Source: Pseudomonadota bacterium (GTDB taxonomy: Bacteria > Pseudomonadota > Gammaproteobacteria > Acidiferrobacterales > Acidiferrobacteraceae). Taken from it: 64,000 bases of DNA. A program made the translations under genes and the position numbers. Below the pieces are notes generated by a model, which saw only the letters and a program-made list of their open reading frames with translations, ran no database searches and was not told the DNA's origin. The DNA is taken from assembly GCA_021794275.1 (NCBI GenBank), contig JAJYRD010000060.1:72329-136328 (forward strand), in the 5' to 3' direction. Positions 5,719 to 16,410 of the stretch are shown piece by piece (the first letter of the stretch is position 1; each line of letters starts with the position of its first letter).

Positions 5719-8238
5719 TTAGGGGATGCTTCCCATGAGACTGTCGGCTTGGGTGCGCTGCGCCGAACTTCCCTCGCTCCGCACCTCTTCGAGTATCCCG
5801 CGCGCCCCGTCATGATCACCCATCTCGATATACGCGCGGGCGAGATCGAGCTTGGTGTCCACGGCATCGGTGTCGCCTTCCAGGCCATTGTCAGCCTCGG
5901 CACCATTGTCGGCCTCGAGTACGACCTCGTTCTCTTCCTCGACCTCATCGCCTGGCAGCCCGAAAGGCACATCACCCTTGGCGGCGCCATTCGCACCGTT
6001 CACGCCCGGCCGCGTCAGATCCAGATCGCCGGCCGTGAGGTCCTGAACATCTTCGTCGAATCGGATCGCAAACTCGTCCCCGGCACCGGCAGTCGAGCCC
6101 TCGGCTGCGGGCGCCAGAGAGTGGTCCCACTGGAAGTCCAGCGCCCCCGCCGCCTGGGCGTCTTCCGCTACGGAGGCCTTCGGGAGCCCCTCCGTCCCGG
6201 TATCCGCGAGTTCCGAGGGATGTCCTAGGTCCAAGGAAAAATCGAGTACGCCCTCATCCTCGGAGCCCACGGGCTCGCCCTGCTCCTGCGGCACGGCCTT
6301 CTCGACCTTGGCCTTTGAACTGCTGCCCGGCCACTCCAGGATGCCGTCCATTTCGTCCAGGCTTGGTGCCTGACGTCGGGGCGCAGAGACCTCTTCGAGT
6401 TCCCGCGCCACCGCCGCGAAGTCTATACGGTCACCGAGGCCCACGAGCGGCGTGCTTTCCTCTTCGTCTGCCAGTCCTTCATTCTTCAAGACAGCCGGCG
6501 CCTCGCCCTTGAAGAGCGGGTTCGCCGGATCCAATTTACGGCCCATTTCTTCGACCTTCTGCCACGCCGGGCCGCGGCCCTCGCAGGCAGCATAGATCTC
6601 TTCGGCCACGATCTCGAACGTGTTTTTGTCGTTACGCTGCAGATAGATCTCAAGGAGCTTCAGCTTCAACTCGACGCGCCCCGGCTCCTTGACGGACGCC
6701 TCTCTCAGTATCTCCTCGGCCTGCTCATCACGCCCATAGGCGAGATAGACATCGGCCTCGGCCAAGGGGTCGACCTCGTCTGTGTGCATGGCACCACCCG
6801 AGCCCGCCTGGCTAAATTCACTCAGAAAGGATACATCCGGCGTCTTGGGCAAACCGGCCGTATCGGGCATCTGCCCCTCCGAATTCAGGCCACCACCCGA
6901 CAAAATACTTTCCTCGAACTCCGCCATCGTCTGACGGCGCCTGCGGATCACGAGCAGGCCCCCGCCCAGCACTATGACCAGCAAGGCGCCGAGGATGGGC
7001 GTACGCTCGGACGACATCAGCATCGACAGAAACGAAGGCGCAGGCGCCACCGGAGGTAATGGCCTGACCGGGGCCACCACGCGGCGCATGGGCTGCGGGC
7101 GCGGCTTGACCACCGGCTTCGCTATGGCCGGAACCTGTTTCTTCGCGGCCTGTTTGGAAATGACACCCGCCGCCACCGGCTGCGGCTTGGCACGTTCGGC
7201 CGCCTGCCTTTGCAAGAGCGCGAGCTCATGATCCTCGAGGGTCATGAGGCGCTGGGTCTTCTGCAACTCCTTTTGCAGCCGTTGCACGCGCTGCCCAAAC
7301 GAACTCGCCCCGGCGCCCTTGCCATCGCCACCGCCCGGAGCCACAGGCCCCGTGAGTTTGGCCGCCTCTATCCGCAAAGGTTCGCGGTCCGCAGGTAGTA
7401 TGCGCGTCGGTCCCAGGGCACCGGCAACGCCCGAACTCCCACCTTTCGCCATCGCCGGAGCGTTCGCGAGCCGCGCTTTGTAGCGGTTCCAGGCGGCGTC
7501 CTGCGAGGCAAGCCACACCGCAGCGTGACGCGGAGCAACCGCATCGATTGCCCGCCGCGTCGGGATCTTCAGCACGGCACCGGCACGCAAGTCGTTCACA
7601 TTCTTTCGAAAAAAGGCGCCCGGGTTCGCGCGCAGGAAGGCCTCCAGGGTCTGCGGCATGGCCGCCCCGCGCGGCGCCGTGCGGGTCGCCACCATCCATA
7701 AAGATTCCCCGGGGCGCACGACCATCGTCGTCGGCCGCCCGCGATGTGTCCGCACCGCAGGCGCGAGGCCTGTGACGATCGGCCGCACCCGTGGTGGCGC
7801 ACTACCTGGACCGAGCAAGGAAACACCGCTCGCCGGATTCAAGAAGGCAGTGTAGATGTGTAATAGCGAGCCACCCGGCCAGCGGACGCGCAAGAGGAAA
7901 TGCAGAAACGGTTCGTTGATGGGTCGGCGGCTTTGCAGGACCAGCTCGTAGCCCCCTCCCGGAGCCCGCTGAACGCTCGCCCGGATAGCCCGTAGCGCCC
8001 GGGATTTGCGCAGTCCGGCGGCCGCGAAATCGGCGCTCGAGGCCATGCTGGCGCGCACGGCGTGGCGATCACTACGATGGAACGACAGGAGCGGGATCTC
8101 CGCGTGGAGCGGTTGCCCGAGGTTCGATGTAACCGTGAGAGACCCAAGCCCCAGGGCCTGTGCGAGCGGTGTATAGAGAAGTGCCGTTGCCCACAAAACG
8201 GGCGCTATTTTCGATCGATATCTACGATTCTTCGCCAT
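5719..8238 (-). CDS. fimV: FimV-like polar peptidoglycan-binding protein
   Basis: An 839-residue protein with FimV architecture. It begins with a signal peptide (KIAPVLWATALLYTPLAQA), then the FimV N-terminal domain (LGSLTVTSNLGQPLHAEIPL). A single LysM domain lies near residues 175-230 (VVRPGESLWMVA ... VLKIPT), then a coiled region. One membrane segment (ILGALLVIVLGGGLLVI, about residue 435) precedes a long acidic cytoplasmic part, and the protein ends in the conserved TPR-like tail (LDLARAYIEMGDHDGARGIL). In Pseudomonas, FimV organises the cell pole and type IV pilus assembly. The start has AGGAG upstream. It follows asd in the conserved leuCDB-asd-fimV order. Confidence 0.93.
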   Translation of the reverse strand: MAKNRRYRSKIAPVLWATALLYTPLAQALGLGSLTVTSNLGQPLHAEIPLLSFHRSDRHAVRASMASSADFAAAGLRKSRALRAIRASVQRAPGGGYELVLQSRRPINEPFLHFLLRVRWPGGSLLHIYTAFLNPASGVSLLGPGSAPPRVRPIVTGLAPAVRTHRGRPTTMVVRPGESLWMVATRTAPRGAAMPQTLEAFLRANPGAFFRKNVNDLRAGAVLKIPTRRAIDAVAPRHAAVWLASQDAAWNRYKARLANAPAMAKGGSSGVAGALGPTRILPADREPLRIEAAKLTGPVAPGGGDGKGAGASSFGQRVQRLQKELQKTQRLMTLEDHELALLQRQAAERAKPQPVAAGVISKQAAKKQVPAIAKPVVKPRPQPMRRVVAPVRPLPPVAPAPSFLSMLMSSERTPILGALLVIVLGGGLLVIRRRRQTMAEFEESILSGGGLNSEGQMPDTAGLPKTPDVSFLSEFSQAGSGGAMHTDEVDPLAEADVYLAYGRDEQAEEILREASVKEPGRVELKLKLLEIYLQRNDKNTFEIVAEEIYAACEGRGPAWQKVEEMGRKLDPANPLFKGEAPAVLKNEGLADEEESTPLVGLGDRIDFAAVARELEEVSAPRRQAPSLDEMDGILEWPGSSSKAKVEKAVPQEQGEPVGSEDEGVLDFSLDLGHPSELADTGTEGLPKASVAEDAQAAGALDFQWDHSLAPAAEGSTAGAGDEFAIRFDEDVQDLTAGDLDLTRPGVNGANGAAKGDVPFGLPGDEVEEENEVVLEADNGAEADNGLEGDTDAVDTKLDLARAYIEMGDHDGARGILEEVRSEGSSAQRTQADSLMGSIP

Positions 8239-8333
8239 TACGACTGCTCCTGGAGACGCGCTCCGCCCCCGAGATCACATCAGTTACCTGGGTTTCTTGA
8301 GAAAACCCTCGAAGTCATGTGTCCGACTATAGA

Positions 8334-9356
8334 CTATAAATACGACGCTACCAAATGCTCGGCGATCTGGATGCTGTTCAAGGCCGCCCCTTTACGCAGA
8401 TTGTCCGAAACGACCCACATATCGAGACCACGGGGATGAGATACGTCCTCGCGTATCCGCCCCACGAAGACCGGGTCGCGTCCCGCCGACTCCGTGACCG
8501 CGGTCGGATACCCGCCGGGCTTGCGCTCGTCCAGAACCACGACCCCCGGCGCCTTCTCGAGAAGGCGGCGCGCCGCCTCCGCCGAAAGCTTCTCGCGTGT
8601 CTCGATGTGCAGCGCCTCGGAGTGGCCATACAGAACCGGGACGCGCGCGGTCGTCGGGTTCACACGAATCGACGGATCCCCCATGATTTTGTTCGTCTCC
8701 CACACCATCTTCATCTCTTCCTTGGTATAGCCATTCTCGAGAAATACATCAATGTGGGGCAAGACGTTGAAGGCAATAGGCTTTGGATAGACCTTGGGGC
8801 GGACCGCTTCGCCCGCCAAGACCGCTCGCGATTGGGCCGACAGCTCCTCGATCGCGTCCTTGCCGGTACCAGACACCGACTGATAGGTGCACACGTTGAT
8901 ACGCTCGATCCCGACCGCATCGTGGATGGGTTTCAGGGCCACGACCATTTGAATCGTCGAGCAGTTCGGGTTGGCGATGATCCCGCGGGCCTTGTAGCGC
9001 GCAATGTCCTGCGGATTGACCTCTGGCACGACCAGCGGGATGTCATCCTCGTAGCGAAAATGCGCGGTATTGTCGATCACAACGCAGCCGGCGGCCGCTG
9101 CCTTGGGGGCGTAGGTCGCGGAGATCTCGCCACCAGCGGAGAAGAGGCCAATCTGGACCTTGCGGAAATCGAAGGTCGCAAGATCAAGCACCGTAATCTC
9201 TCGATCGCCTGACCGGACCTTGGTCCCCGCCGAGCGCTCGGAGGCCAGGGCGTACAGGTTACGCACCGGGAATTTCCGCTCGGCCAGCATCGCGAGCATG
9301 ACCTCGCCGACCGCGCCGGTCGCCCCCACTACCGCCACATCGTAAGTTTGCGTCAT
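8334..9356 (-). CDS. asd: Aspartate-semialdehyde dehydrogenase
   Basis: Converts aspartyl phosphate to aspartate semialdehyde with NADPH, the branch point to lysine/diaminopimelate, threonine and methionine. It has 340 residues. Visible are the dinucleotide motif VVGATGAVG at residues 9-17, the catalytic cysteine Cys132 in NPNCST, Gln159 in TYQSVSGTG, and the C-terminal SDNLRKGAALNSIQIAE. The length and SGTG context match the short (Pseudomonas/Gram-positive-like) Asd group. It sits between leuB and fimV on the same strand, about 40 bp after leuB. Confidence 0.97.
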   Translation of the reverse strand: MTQTYDVAVVGATGAVGEVMLAMLAERKFPVRNLYALASERSAGTKVRSGDREITVLDLATFDFRKVQIGLFSAGGEISATYAPKAAAAGCVVIDNTAHFRYEDDIPLVVPEVNPQDIARYKARGIIANPNCSTIQMVVALKPIHDAVGIERINVCTYQSVSGTGKDAIEELSAQSRAVLAGEAVRPKVYPKPIAFNVLPHIDVFLENGYTKEEMKMVWETNKIMGDPSIRVNPTTARVPVLYGHSEALHIETREKLSAEAARRLLEKAPGVVVLDERKPGGYPTAVTESAGRDPVFVGRIREDVSHPRGLDMWVVSDNLRKGAALNSIQIAEHLVASYL

Positions 9357-9398
9357 AACTTTTTAGGACCCCGGGTTGAAAACCCTGCTAAACGCCCG

Positions 9399-10484
9399 TC
9401 AAGAGAGTGTGGCGCGCAGGGCCGCGACCACGGCCTCGCCCATGGCGTGAGTGGCGGCCACGGCTGCGCCCGGCTCCTGGATATCGGCCGTGCGCAGGCC
9501 GTCGTCGAGCACCTTCGATACAGCCGCCTCGACCCGCTCCGCCAACTGCGGCTCCCGGAAACTGTAACGCAGCATCATGGCAGCCGACAGGATGGTGGCC
9601 AAGGGATTGGCGATCCCCTTGCCGGCGATATCGGGCGCGGAGCCGTGAATAGGCTCGTACAGACCGCGATCCGACTCGTTTAACGAGGCCGACGGCAGCA
9701 TCCCGATCGACCCGGTGAGCATCGCCGCCGCGTCCGACAGTATGTCTCCGAACATATTCGTCGTCACCAGAACGTCGAACTGCTTGGGCGCGCGCACGAG
9801 TTGCATGGCGGCATTGTCGACATACATGTGGGTCACGGCCACATCCGGATAACGCACGGCCACGCGCATCACCACCTCGCGCCAAAGCTCGGTCGCCTCC
9901 AGGACGTTGGCCTTGTCCACGGAACAGACGCGATACGCGCGGGTGCGCGCAATCTCGAAGGCGCGCACCGCGACGCGCTCGATCTCGGACTCAGAATAGA
10001 CGAGCGTATTGAAGCCCTGGCGCTCACCGTTCTCCAGAGTCCGCACGCCACGCGGCTCCCCGAAATAAATTCCGCCCACAAGCTCGCGCACGATCATGAT
10101 ATCAAGCCCGGCTACGACCTCGGGTCGCAGCGTCGAAGCCCCGGCCAGTTGCGGATACAAAACGGCCGGCCGCAGGTTCGCGAACACCCCCATGGCCTGC
10201 CGCAGACCAAGCAGCGCCTTCTCGGGCCTTAACGCAATCGGCAGGGCCTCCCATTGCCGACCACCCACGGCGCCCAACAGGACCGCGTCGGCCTCTTTGG
10301 CGAGCTTCAGCGTATCCTCCGGCAAGGGCTGTCCGTGGACGTCATAGGCCGCGCCGCCGATCAGCCCGAACTCCATCTCGACGCCAAGCCCGTACTCGTC
10401 CCGCATGCACTCGATGACGCGCACCGCCTCCGCCACCACCTCGGGCCCGATGCCGTCGCCCGGCAATACCAGCACCTTCTTCAT
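9399..10484 (-). CDS. leuB: 3-isopropylmalate dehydrogenase
   Basis: Oxidatively decarboxylates 3-isopropylmalate to 2-oxoisocaproate in leucine synthesis, using NAD. It has 361 residues. [10 protein letters not shown] at the N-terminus, [20 protein letters not shown] (substrate-binding region), SVDKANVLE with the catalytic Lys, [23 protein letters not shown] and [18 protein letters not shown] are all present. The ATG ([11 protein letters not shown]) is preceded by GGAGGGG; a longer frame upstream lies inside leuD. The start overlaps the leuD stop by 4 bp. Confidence 0.98.
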   Translation of the reverse strand: MKKVLVLPGDGIGPEVVAEAVRVIECMRDEYGLGVEMEFGLIGGAAYDVHGQPLPEDTLKLAKEADAVLLGAVGGRQWEALPIALRPEKALLGLRQAMGVFANLRPAVLYPQLAGASTLRPEVVAGLDIMIVRELVGGIYFGEPRGVRTLENGERQGFNTLVYSESEIERVAVRAFEIARTRAYRVCSVDKANVLEATELWREVVMRVAVRYPDVAVTHMYVDNAAMQLVRAPKQFDVLVTTNMFGDILSDAAAMLTGSIGMLPSASLNESDRGLYEPIHGSAPDIAGKGIANPLATILSAAMMLRYSFREPQLAERVEAAVSKVLDDGLRTADIQEPGAAVAATHAMGEAVVAALRATLS

Positions 10485-11134
10485 ATCCGGGACCCCTCCG
10501 GCGGAAACAACCATGGCACCTCGCGCCGTCTGCGCGCCTCGTATTCGCGGATCTCCGCTTCGTGCTTGAGCGTCCAGCCGATGTCATCAAGTCCGTTCAA
10601 GAGGCACTCTTTGCGGAACGGGTCGATCGAAAAGGTCCCGATCTCCTCGCCGTGCGCAAAGACCTGGCCTGCGCGCAGATCGATCGTCAAAGCGTAACCC
10701 ACTTCCGTCTCCACGGCCTGGAACAGGCGGTCGACGGTATCCTCGGGCAGGACGACTGGCAACAGGCCGTTCTTCAGGCTGTTCTGGTAAAAAATGTCTG
10801 CGAAGCTCGGTGCCACGATGGCGCGGATGCCATACTCGACAAGCGCCCAGGGGGCATGCTCGCGCGATGATCCACACCCGAAGTTGGCGCGCGCGAGTAG
10901 GATCGAGGCACCCTGGTAGCGGGGCTTGTTCAAGACGAAATCCGGATTGGGCGTGCGCGCCGTCTCCTGGCCCGGCTCGCCACGGTCCAGATAGCGCCAG
11001 TTATCAAACAGGTTGGCGCCGAAACCCGTGCGCCCCACCGCCTTCAAGAACTGCTTCGGGATGATCGCGTCGGTATCGACGTTCAAGCGGTCGAGGGGAA
11101 CGACAAGTCCCGTCTCTTTCAAAAAACGCTGCAA
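10481..11134 (-). CDS. leuD: 3-isopropylmalate dehydratase small subunit
   Basis: Small subunit of isopropylmalate isomerase; pairs with LeuC to convert 2- to 3-isopropylmalate. It has 217 residues with [15 protein letters not shown] near the start, the swivelling-domain motif [13 protein letters not shown], and [21 protein letters not shown]. Length and motifs are typical. It lies 12 bp after leuC and is translationally coupled to leuB. Confidence 0.97.
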   Translation of the reverse strand: MQRFLKETGLVVPLDRLNVDTDAIIPKQFLKAVGRTGFGANLFDNWRYLDRGEPGQETARTPNPDFVLNKPRYQGASILLARANFGCGSSREHAPWALVEYGIRAIVAPSFADIFYQNSLKNGLLPVVLPEDTVDRLFQAVETEVGYALTIDLRAGQVFAHGEEIGTFSIDPFRKECLLNGLDDIGWTLKHEAEIREYEARRRREVPWLFPPEGSRI

Positions 11135-11146
11135 AAAAGATCCCTC

Positions 11147-12550
11147 CTAGAAGTGTTGACGCACGTCGACGAAACGCCCGGCGATCGCCGCCGCAGCAGC
11201 CATCTGGGGGCTCACGAGATGGGTGCGGCCGCCGGCGCCTTGTCGACCCTCGAAGTTCCGATTCGAGGTCGAGGCGCAACGCTCGCCGCTTTCAAGCCTG
11301 TCGGCATTCATGGCAAGACACATGGAGCAGCCGGGATCGCGCCACTCGAAGCCCGCCTCCTTAAATATCCGGTCGAGCCCTTCGGCCTCGGCCGCGCGCT
11401 TCACGAGCCCTGAGCCCGGGACCACCAGGGCGCGGCGCACGCCCGGGGCAATCTTGCGTCCCGCAATCACCCCTGCGGCCGCGCGCAGATCTTCGATGCG
11501 TGCATTCGTACAGGACCCGATGAACACCACATCGATCGGGACGTCGACCATGGCGGTCCCCGGGCGCAAGCCCATATAGGCCAAGGCCGCCGTCAAGGCC
11601 TCGCGCCGCGCCGGATCAGTCTCACGCGCCGGGTCGGGGACCTGTCCATCGATGGGGGCCACCATCTCCGGCGAGGTCCCGAAGGTCACCTGGGGTGCGA
11701 GATCGCTCACATCTATGACCCATTCGCGATCAAATGTGGCATCGGGATCAGTGACGCAAGTTCGCCAGGCCAGCACCGCCTGATCCCATAGGGCGCCGCT
11801 CGGGGCGAAGGGTCTTCCCGCCAGATACGAAATTGTCGTCTCGTCCACTCCGACGAGTCCGGCACGCGCGCCGGCCTCTATCGCCATGTTGCAGAGCGTC
11901 ATGCGCCCCTCCATGGAGAGCGCGCGCACGGCGCTCCCGGCGAATTCAATGGCATAACCGGTCCCGCCCGCAGTCCCGATCCTGCCGATCACGGCGAGCG
12001 CCATATCCTTCGCCCCAACGCCTGCGGGCGCGGTACCCTCCAGACGCACGCGCATGGTCCGCGAAGGCTTCTGCAGAAGGCATTGCGTCGCCATGACCTG
12101 CTCGACCTCGGAGGTCCCGACGCCATAGGCCAGGGCGCCAAAGGCCCCGTGCGTGGAAGTGTGCGAATCGCCGCAGACGATGGTCATGCCGGGGAGTGTC
12201 GCGCCCTGCTCGGGCCCGACCACGTGCACGATACCCTGGCGGATGTCATTCATGGAAAAAAGCGATACCCCGAAATCGTGGCAGTTACGATCCAAGGTCT
12301 CCACCTGCAGGCGCGACGTGGGGTCGGATATGCCAAGCGCCCGATCTTTGGTCGGGACGTTGTGGTCGGCGACCGCCAGATTGGCATCCGGCCGCCACAA
12401 AGGCCGATGACGCGCTCGTACGCCGGCGAAGGCCTGCGGGCTTGTCACCTCGTGGACAAGTTGACGATCTATATAGACGAGGCAGGTCCCATCGGCCAAT
12501 TCCCGCACCACATGACTGTCCCACAATTTTCCGTAAAGTGTCTTTCCCAT
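11147..12550 (-). CDS. leuC: 3-isopropylmalate dehydratase large subunit
   Basis: Catalytic subunit of the aconitase-family isomerase with a [4Fe-4S] cluster. It has 467 residues. Cluster cysteines are seen in [10 protein letters not shown] and in [30 protein letters not shown] and DHNVPT are the active-site regions. First gene of the leuC-leuD-leuB-asd-fimV run. The ATG has GGGCGG upstream. The 195-bp upstream region (12551-12745) carries TAATAT on the minus strand as a possible -10, but no leader peptide with leucine codons was found. Confidence 0.98.
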   Translation of the reverse strand: MGKTLYGKLWDSHVVRELADGTCLVYIDRQLVHEVTSPQAFAGVRARHRPLWRPDANLAVADHNVPTKDRALGISDPTSRLQVETLDRNCHDFGVSLFSMNDIRQGIVHVVGPEQGATLPGMTIVCGDSHTSTHGAFGALAYGVGTSEVEQVMATQCLLQKPSRTMRVRLEGTAPAGVGAKDMALAVIGRIGTAGGTGYAIEFAGSAVRALSMEGRMTLCNMAIEAGARAGLVGVDETTISYLAGRPFAPSGALWDQAVLAWRTCVTDPDATFDREWVIDVSDLAPQVTFGTSPEMVAPIDGQVPDPARETDPARREALTAALAYMGLRPGTAMVDVPIDVVFIGSCTNARIEDLRAAAGVIAGRKIAPGVRRALVVPGSGLVKRAAEAEGLDRIFKEAGFEWRDPGCSMCLAMNADRLESGERCASTSNRNFEGRQGAGGRTHLVSPQMAAAAAIAGRFVDVRQHF

Positions 12551-12745
12551 CGAAACCGCCCTTTTTCAAGTGCGCCCATGGTACGCAAAGGGGCCGCCGA
12601 TGCCAATATTAGGCCGCGCTCTGGCTAAACTGCCCGCGATCCGACCGCCCGCGTCTCGACAGGGCGGCATCCCTGGCCGACAATACCCCCTCGTCATCGA
12701 CGGCGGGGTGCGCGATGCGTTAGCCCCAAGTTTGAGAAATTTGCC

Positions 12746-13147
12746 ATGACTTTCCTGCAACTGCTCCAAAGTCTCGAAGAGCGCCTGGGCCACGTCCATC
12801 TGCCGGTACGGGCGCAGGCGACTGGGCTCCAGGACATCTTCGAGGGCTGCGGCCTCCATCACGAGCTCACAGTCGCGCTCGTGCGCGCGATCTATGTCGA
12901 GAATCACTGCCGGCATGTCAAGGATCGGGTGTTGGCCGATGCCTCCCTGAAGGCGGTGACCCCCATCCATGCGGCAGTGGTGCGCGCCGACCACACCGAC
13001 ATCGACACCTACCGCTTCTCCGAAGGTTTTCTGACCGCGCTTCAAGCCGTATTCGAACAAAAACCCCGTCCGCGCCCGGTCCGTCCGCAAGCGCCACGGG
13101 GCCAGGTGCTGCCTTTCCCGGCGCTCCGCCGTCGGGCACAGCGCTAA
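12746..13147 (+). CDS. Conserved-looking protein of unknown function
   Basis: A 133-residue soluble protein (MTFLQLLQSLEERLGHVHL...). It has strong third-position GC bias like its neighbours, supporting that it is a real gene rather than the shadow of longer antisense frames. It is mostly helical, with a GCGLHHELTVALV stretch and a Pro/Arg-rich basic C-terminus (about residues 103-133). No domain is recognised. It reads away from leuC and its stop overlaps the stop of the converging transporter gene by 2-3 bp. The ribosome site is weak (TTTGAGAAA), so the start is uncertain. Confidence 0.6.
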   Translation: MTFLQLLQSLEERLGHVHLPVRAQATGLQDIFEGCGLHHELTVALVRAIYVENHCRHVKDRVLADASLKAVTPIHAAVVRADHTDIDTYRFSEGFLTALQAVFEQKPRPRPVRPQAPRGQVLPFPALRRRAQR

Positions 13148-14352
13148 AACGTCTCCCGCTCGCGCGCCTTCAGGCCCGCGACGATGACCGCGAATCCCGC
13201 CGCGGCCATCACCGCAGCACAGAGAAACATGCCTTCCGGTCCCACCGACGCCCACAAATACCCGCTCATGGCCGCGCCTAGCGCCGCTCCGGCACCCGCT
13301 GCGCTCCCGTAAAAGGCCTGGGCGCGGGCCTTGGCGCCCGGACCCGCGTAACGGCTCACGAGTCGCACCGCCAGCGCATGGTAGAGCCCGAATGTAAAGG
13401 CATGGAAGGTCTGCGCGAGCGCGAGAATGGGCCAGGAACGCGGGAAACACGCAATCACAAGCCATCTCACGACTGCGAGCGCGAAGGTGAACGCGAAAAG
13501 CCGCCATTCCCGAAAACGCGCGAAGAACCGCCCCGCCTGCCAGAAAACCACCACCTCGCACACGACCCCCAAGGCCCAGAGCGCGCCGATCGCGGCCTTG
13601 TCATATCCGTAATGGGTGAGGTACACCGAATAAAACGTGTAATAGGGCCCGTAGCTCACTTGCATCAGAAAACAAGCAAGCAGAAATGGGGCGAGGCCAC
13701 GCCTGATCGGCGCCGGGGCCAAGGGCGCCGCCCGCTGTGCAAGCGGCGCAAGCCTCAGGGTCGCGAGCCAGAGGCCAAATAAGAGGATGGCGATGACGGG
13801 AACGGTGACGGGCGCCCCCAGGCGGTCGAGGATCGGACCGAGCCCCAACACCACGACAATGAAGCCGAGTGATCCCCACAGTCGGATCCGTCCGTAGCGA
13901 TCACCGTGGAAGGCGAGCGTGCTCGCCTCCACAGGCGGCAGGGTGGCATACCAGAAAAAACTGAAACTCACCATCACCGCGGCCACTGCCGTGAAGCCTT
14001 GGGCGTGTAGGATCAGGAGAAAACAGACAAGCGCCAGCAAGGCCCCGCCACGCACCACCGTGAGCCTATGCCCGAAGCGGTCACTCAACCATCCCCCGAC
14101 GTAGGGGGCTACGATCCGTGACAGCGCAAACAGGGCCATCAAATCGCCGAGTGCCCGCGGCCCAAAACCGCGTGAACGCAGGTAGAGCGGCCAATAGGGC
14201 AAAAGCGCGCCGAGCGCGCTGAAGTAGAACCAATAGAATGCCGAACGCGGCCAGTCTCCGTGCGCGAGCCGGCTCAACGCCCTCGTGCGGGCGATCAGAG
14301 GTGCAGGTTTCAAGGGACCGCGCTCAAGCACAGGGGTATCCCTCGGGGCCAC
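13144..14352 (-). CDS. MFS transporter (HcaT/phenylpropionate-permease-like group)
   Basis: A 402-residue membrane protein with about 12 hydrophobic segments. FYWFYFSALGALLPYWPLYL in the first helix and ALGDLMALFALSRIVAPYVGGWLSDRFGHRL (loop 2-3, G-x-x-(A/S)-D-R-x-G-x-R signature) fit the MFS_1-like/HcaT subfamily. A basic loop (residues about 190-205) splits the two six-helix halves. The substrate is not predictable; HcaT relatives were linked to 3-phenylpropionate, but many are orphans. It stands alone, converging on the unknown gene at 12746 and separated from aroC by 145 bp. Confidence 0.85.
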   Translation of the reverse strand: MAPRDTPVLERGPLKPAPLIARTRALSRLAHGDWPRSAFYWFYFSALGALLPYWPLYLRSRGFGPRALGDLMALFALSRIVAPYVGGWLSDRFGHRLTVVRGGALLALVCFLLILHAQGFTAVAAVMVSFSFFWYATLPPVEASTLAFHGDRYGRIRLWGSLGFIVVVLGLGPILDRLGAPVTVPVIAILLFGLWLATLRLAPLAQRAAPLAPAPIRRGLAPFLLACFLMQVSYGPYYTFYSVYLTHYGYDKAAIGALWALGVVCEVVVFWQAGRFFARFREWRLFAFTFALAVVRWLVIACFPRSWPILALAQTFHAFTFGLYHALAVRLVSRYAGPGAKARAQAFYGSAAGAGAALGAAMSGYLWASVGPEGMFLCAAVMAAAGFAVIVAGLKARERETF

Positions 14353-14497
14353 TTAGGAGGCGCGCCGAGGTCCCGCGCTGATCGCGATCCGACCGGCGCG
14401 CCTCAGGGCGCGGCACGCATGAAAGGGCTGACAGCACGGCAACGGCATCTTATCCGGGTTTCAATCGCCTGTCGCAGGACTGCGACGGACCGGGTCG

Positions 14498-15598
14498 CTA
14501 ATCGCAGCCCGCAGGTATACGAGGGGTCTCGCTTGCCACATCGGCGTTCTGTCCCCGATGGCGCAAGACCTGGTCCATCAAGGCAAGGCAGAGCATCGCC
14601 TCGGCGATGGGGGTCGCGCGGATTCCGACGCAGGGGTCGTGTCGCCCGGTCGTGACCACCTCGGCCGCGACCCCTTCCTTGTCCACCGTGCGCCCGGGGA
14701 TGCGGATGCTCGCCGTCGGCTTCAGGGCGAGACGCACAACGATGTCCTGCCCCGAGGAAATGCCGCCCAGAATACCTCCGGCGTGATTCGACAGGAAACC
14801 GTCGGGGGTCATCTCGTCGCGACTCTCGGAGCCGCGCGCGGTCACCACCGCGAAGCCGTCCCCGATCTCGACCCCCTTTACGGCATTGATGCTCATCATG
14901 GCGTGCGCGATGTCCGCGTCGAGGCGGTCAAAGACTGGCTCCCCGATGCCCGGAGGGACATTCTGGGCCACGACCGTCACCTCCGCGCCGATCGAATCGC
15001 CCGCGCGACGCAGCGCGTCCATGTAGGCCTCGAGCTCGGGGACCAGGGACCGGTCCGGGCAAAAAAACGCATTCTCGGTCACGGCGTCCCAGTCGACCAC
15101 CGCCGCCTTGTAGGGACCAAGCTGCGAAAGATAGCCACGCACGACGATGCCGTAGCGCTTATGCAGATAGGCCCGCGCCACGGCACCCGCCGCGACCCGT
15201 GCCGCGGTCTCGCGGGCCGAAGAGCGGCCGCCACCGCGATGGTCGCGCAGACCGTATTTCTGCTGATAGGTGTAGTCCGCGTGGCTTGGGCGGAACAGGT
15301 TCGCGATCTTGCCGTAGTCCTGAGAGCGGGCATCGGTGTTTTCGATAAGAAGCGCGATCGGAGCTCCGGTTGTCGCCCCCTCGAATACTCCCGACAGGAT
15401 ACGTACCCGATCCTCCTCGCGCCGCTGGGTCGTATGTCGGGACGTCCCGGGGCGCCGGCGATCGAGGTCCGGCTGAATCACGGCCTCCGAAAGCGGCAGG
15501 CCCGGAGGGCAGCCGTCGATCACGCAGCCGATGGCGGGCCCATGACTCTCACCGAAGCTTGTGACGCAAAAAAGCCTGCCGTAGGTGTTCCCGCTCAC
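14498..15598 (-). CDS. aroC: Chorismate synthase
   Basis: Last step of the shikimate pathway: converts 5-enolpyruvylshikimate-3-phosphate to chorismate using reduced FMN. It has 366 residues. The three family signatures are visible: [15 protein letters not shown] near residue 15, [19 protein letters not shown] near 125, and [20 protein letters not shown] near 255. It overlaps the upstream small gene by 4 bp (ATGA), so the two are co-translated. A perfect 7-bp hairpin (14471-14486) lies downstream without a T-run. Confidence 0.98.
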   Translation of the reverse strand: MSGNTYGRLFCVTSFGESHGPAIGCVIDGCPPGLPLSEAVIQPDLDRRRPGTSRHTTQRREEDRVRILSGVFEGATTGAPIALLIENTDARSQDYGKIANLFRPSHADYTYQQKYGLRDHRGGGRSSARETAARVAAGAVARAYLHKRYGIVVRGYLSQLGPYKAAVVDWDAVTENAFFCPDRSLVPELEAYMDALRRAGDSIGAEVTVVAQNVPPGIGEPVFDRLDADIAHAMMSINAVKGVEIGDGFAVVTARGSESRDEMTPDGFLSNHAGGILGGISSGQDIVVRLALKPTASIRIPGRTVDKEGVAAEVVTTGRHDPCVGIRATPIAEAMLCLALMDQVLRHRGQNADVASETPRIPAGCD

Positions 15599-15906
15599 GC
15601 GAATCCACCTTTTTGTACCTGGTTTAGCGTCTCAAGGATATCGGCGAACGGGATGCGCGCCCGAAAGCGCGCGAGCAGATCCGCATAAGGGAGCGGCGCG
15701 CCGTCGAAGGCGTGACGACCTGCGCAGATCTCGGCATGCAGTCCGACAAGTATCTTTTCCAGGGCCTCGAACACCCCGGTGTACTCACCCAATTCGCAGT
15801 CTTCACCTTCGCTCTCGATCGCGCTCAGCATGTCGCGCGTCTCGAAGATCGCCTGATCCAACAGATCCAGGAACTCTTCCTGGGTGGCTGGTATATGCAT
15901 AGACAC
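15595..15906 (-). CDS. Small acidic protein of unknown function, coupled to aroC
   Basis: A 103-residue protein, acidic and helical ([35 protein letters not shown]), with no signal peptide or membrane segment and no recognised domain. Its stop overlaps the aroC ATG, so expression is tied to aroC. Codon use matches the neighbours. The first ATG is used here; a second ATG lies two codons on. It probably has a cytoplasmic regulatory or structural role, but nothing in the sequence identifies it. Confidence 0.65.
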   Translation of the reverse strand: MSMHIPATQEEFLDLLDQAIFETRDMLSAIESEGEDCELGEYTGVFEALEKILVGLHAEICAGRHAFDGAPLPYADLLARFRARIPFADILETLNQVQKGGFA

Positions 15907-15972
15907 CGAGTATCAGTTAAATTGTGGCGGTTCATCATTCGCGCCAATTACAAGCTTACTGGGAATCCAGTC

Positions 15973-16410
15973 ATGACGCCAGAAGATCCCATCTCCGACG
16001 ACGACCGTGCACGGTCGCCCACCCTACGCGTAGTCCCCATGCCCGCCGACACCAATGTCGCCGGCGACATTTTCGGTGGGTGGATACTCTCCCAGATCGA
16101 CATCGCCGGAAGCGTGGTCGCCCATCGCCGCGCCCGCGGACGCGTGATCACTGTGGCGGTCAACGCCGTGCAGTTCCACAAGCCCGTGTTCGTAGGCGAC
16201 CTGGTCAGTCTCTACGCCGATGTCGTGCGCGTCGGGACCACCTCAATCACAGTCGATGTCACGGTCTACGCTGAACGTTTTCGTAACGATACCCATACAC
16301 CACAGAGGGTCAGGGTCACCGAAGCGACCCTGACCTATGTGGCCATGGGGTCGGACCGCAGGCCCAGACCGGTCCCATCCGAAGGCCCGGACGCCGAAGG
16401 CCCTCCCTAG
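15973..16410 (+). CDS. Acyl-CoA thioesterase, YciA family (hot-dog fold)
   Basis: A 145-residue single hot-dog domain. [20 protein letters not shown] (residues 19-38) carries the Asn/Asp and FGGW of the YciA/BACH-type active site, followed by [20 protein letters not shown], the usual second signature. YciA enzymes hydrolyse medium- to long-chain acyl-CoAs, hexameric in the cytoplasm. The start is the ATG that begins the soluble domain; an extended frame upstream is not family-like. The stop overlaps the clpB stop by 4 bp in tail-to-tail orientation. Confidence 0.9.
   Translation: MTPEDPISDDDRARSPTLRVVPMPADTNVAGDIFGGWILSQIDIAGSVVAHRRARGRVITVAVNAVQFHKPVFVGDLVSLYADVVRVGTTSITVDVTVYAERFRNDTHTPQRVRVTEATLTYVAMGSDRRPRPVPSEGPDAEGPP

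Noticed and set aside
12566-13561. 331-codon minus-strand frame
   Set aside because: Arg/Gly-rich shadow of the plus-strand gene at 12746 and of the transporter; no ribosome site or domain.
14471-14486. Perfect hairpin GTCGCAG-GA-CTGCGAC downstream of aroC
   Set aside because: No T-run follows and there are no other copies seen, so not called a terminator.
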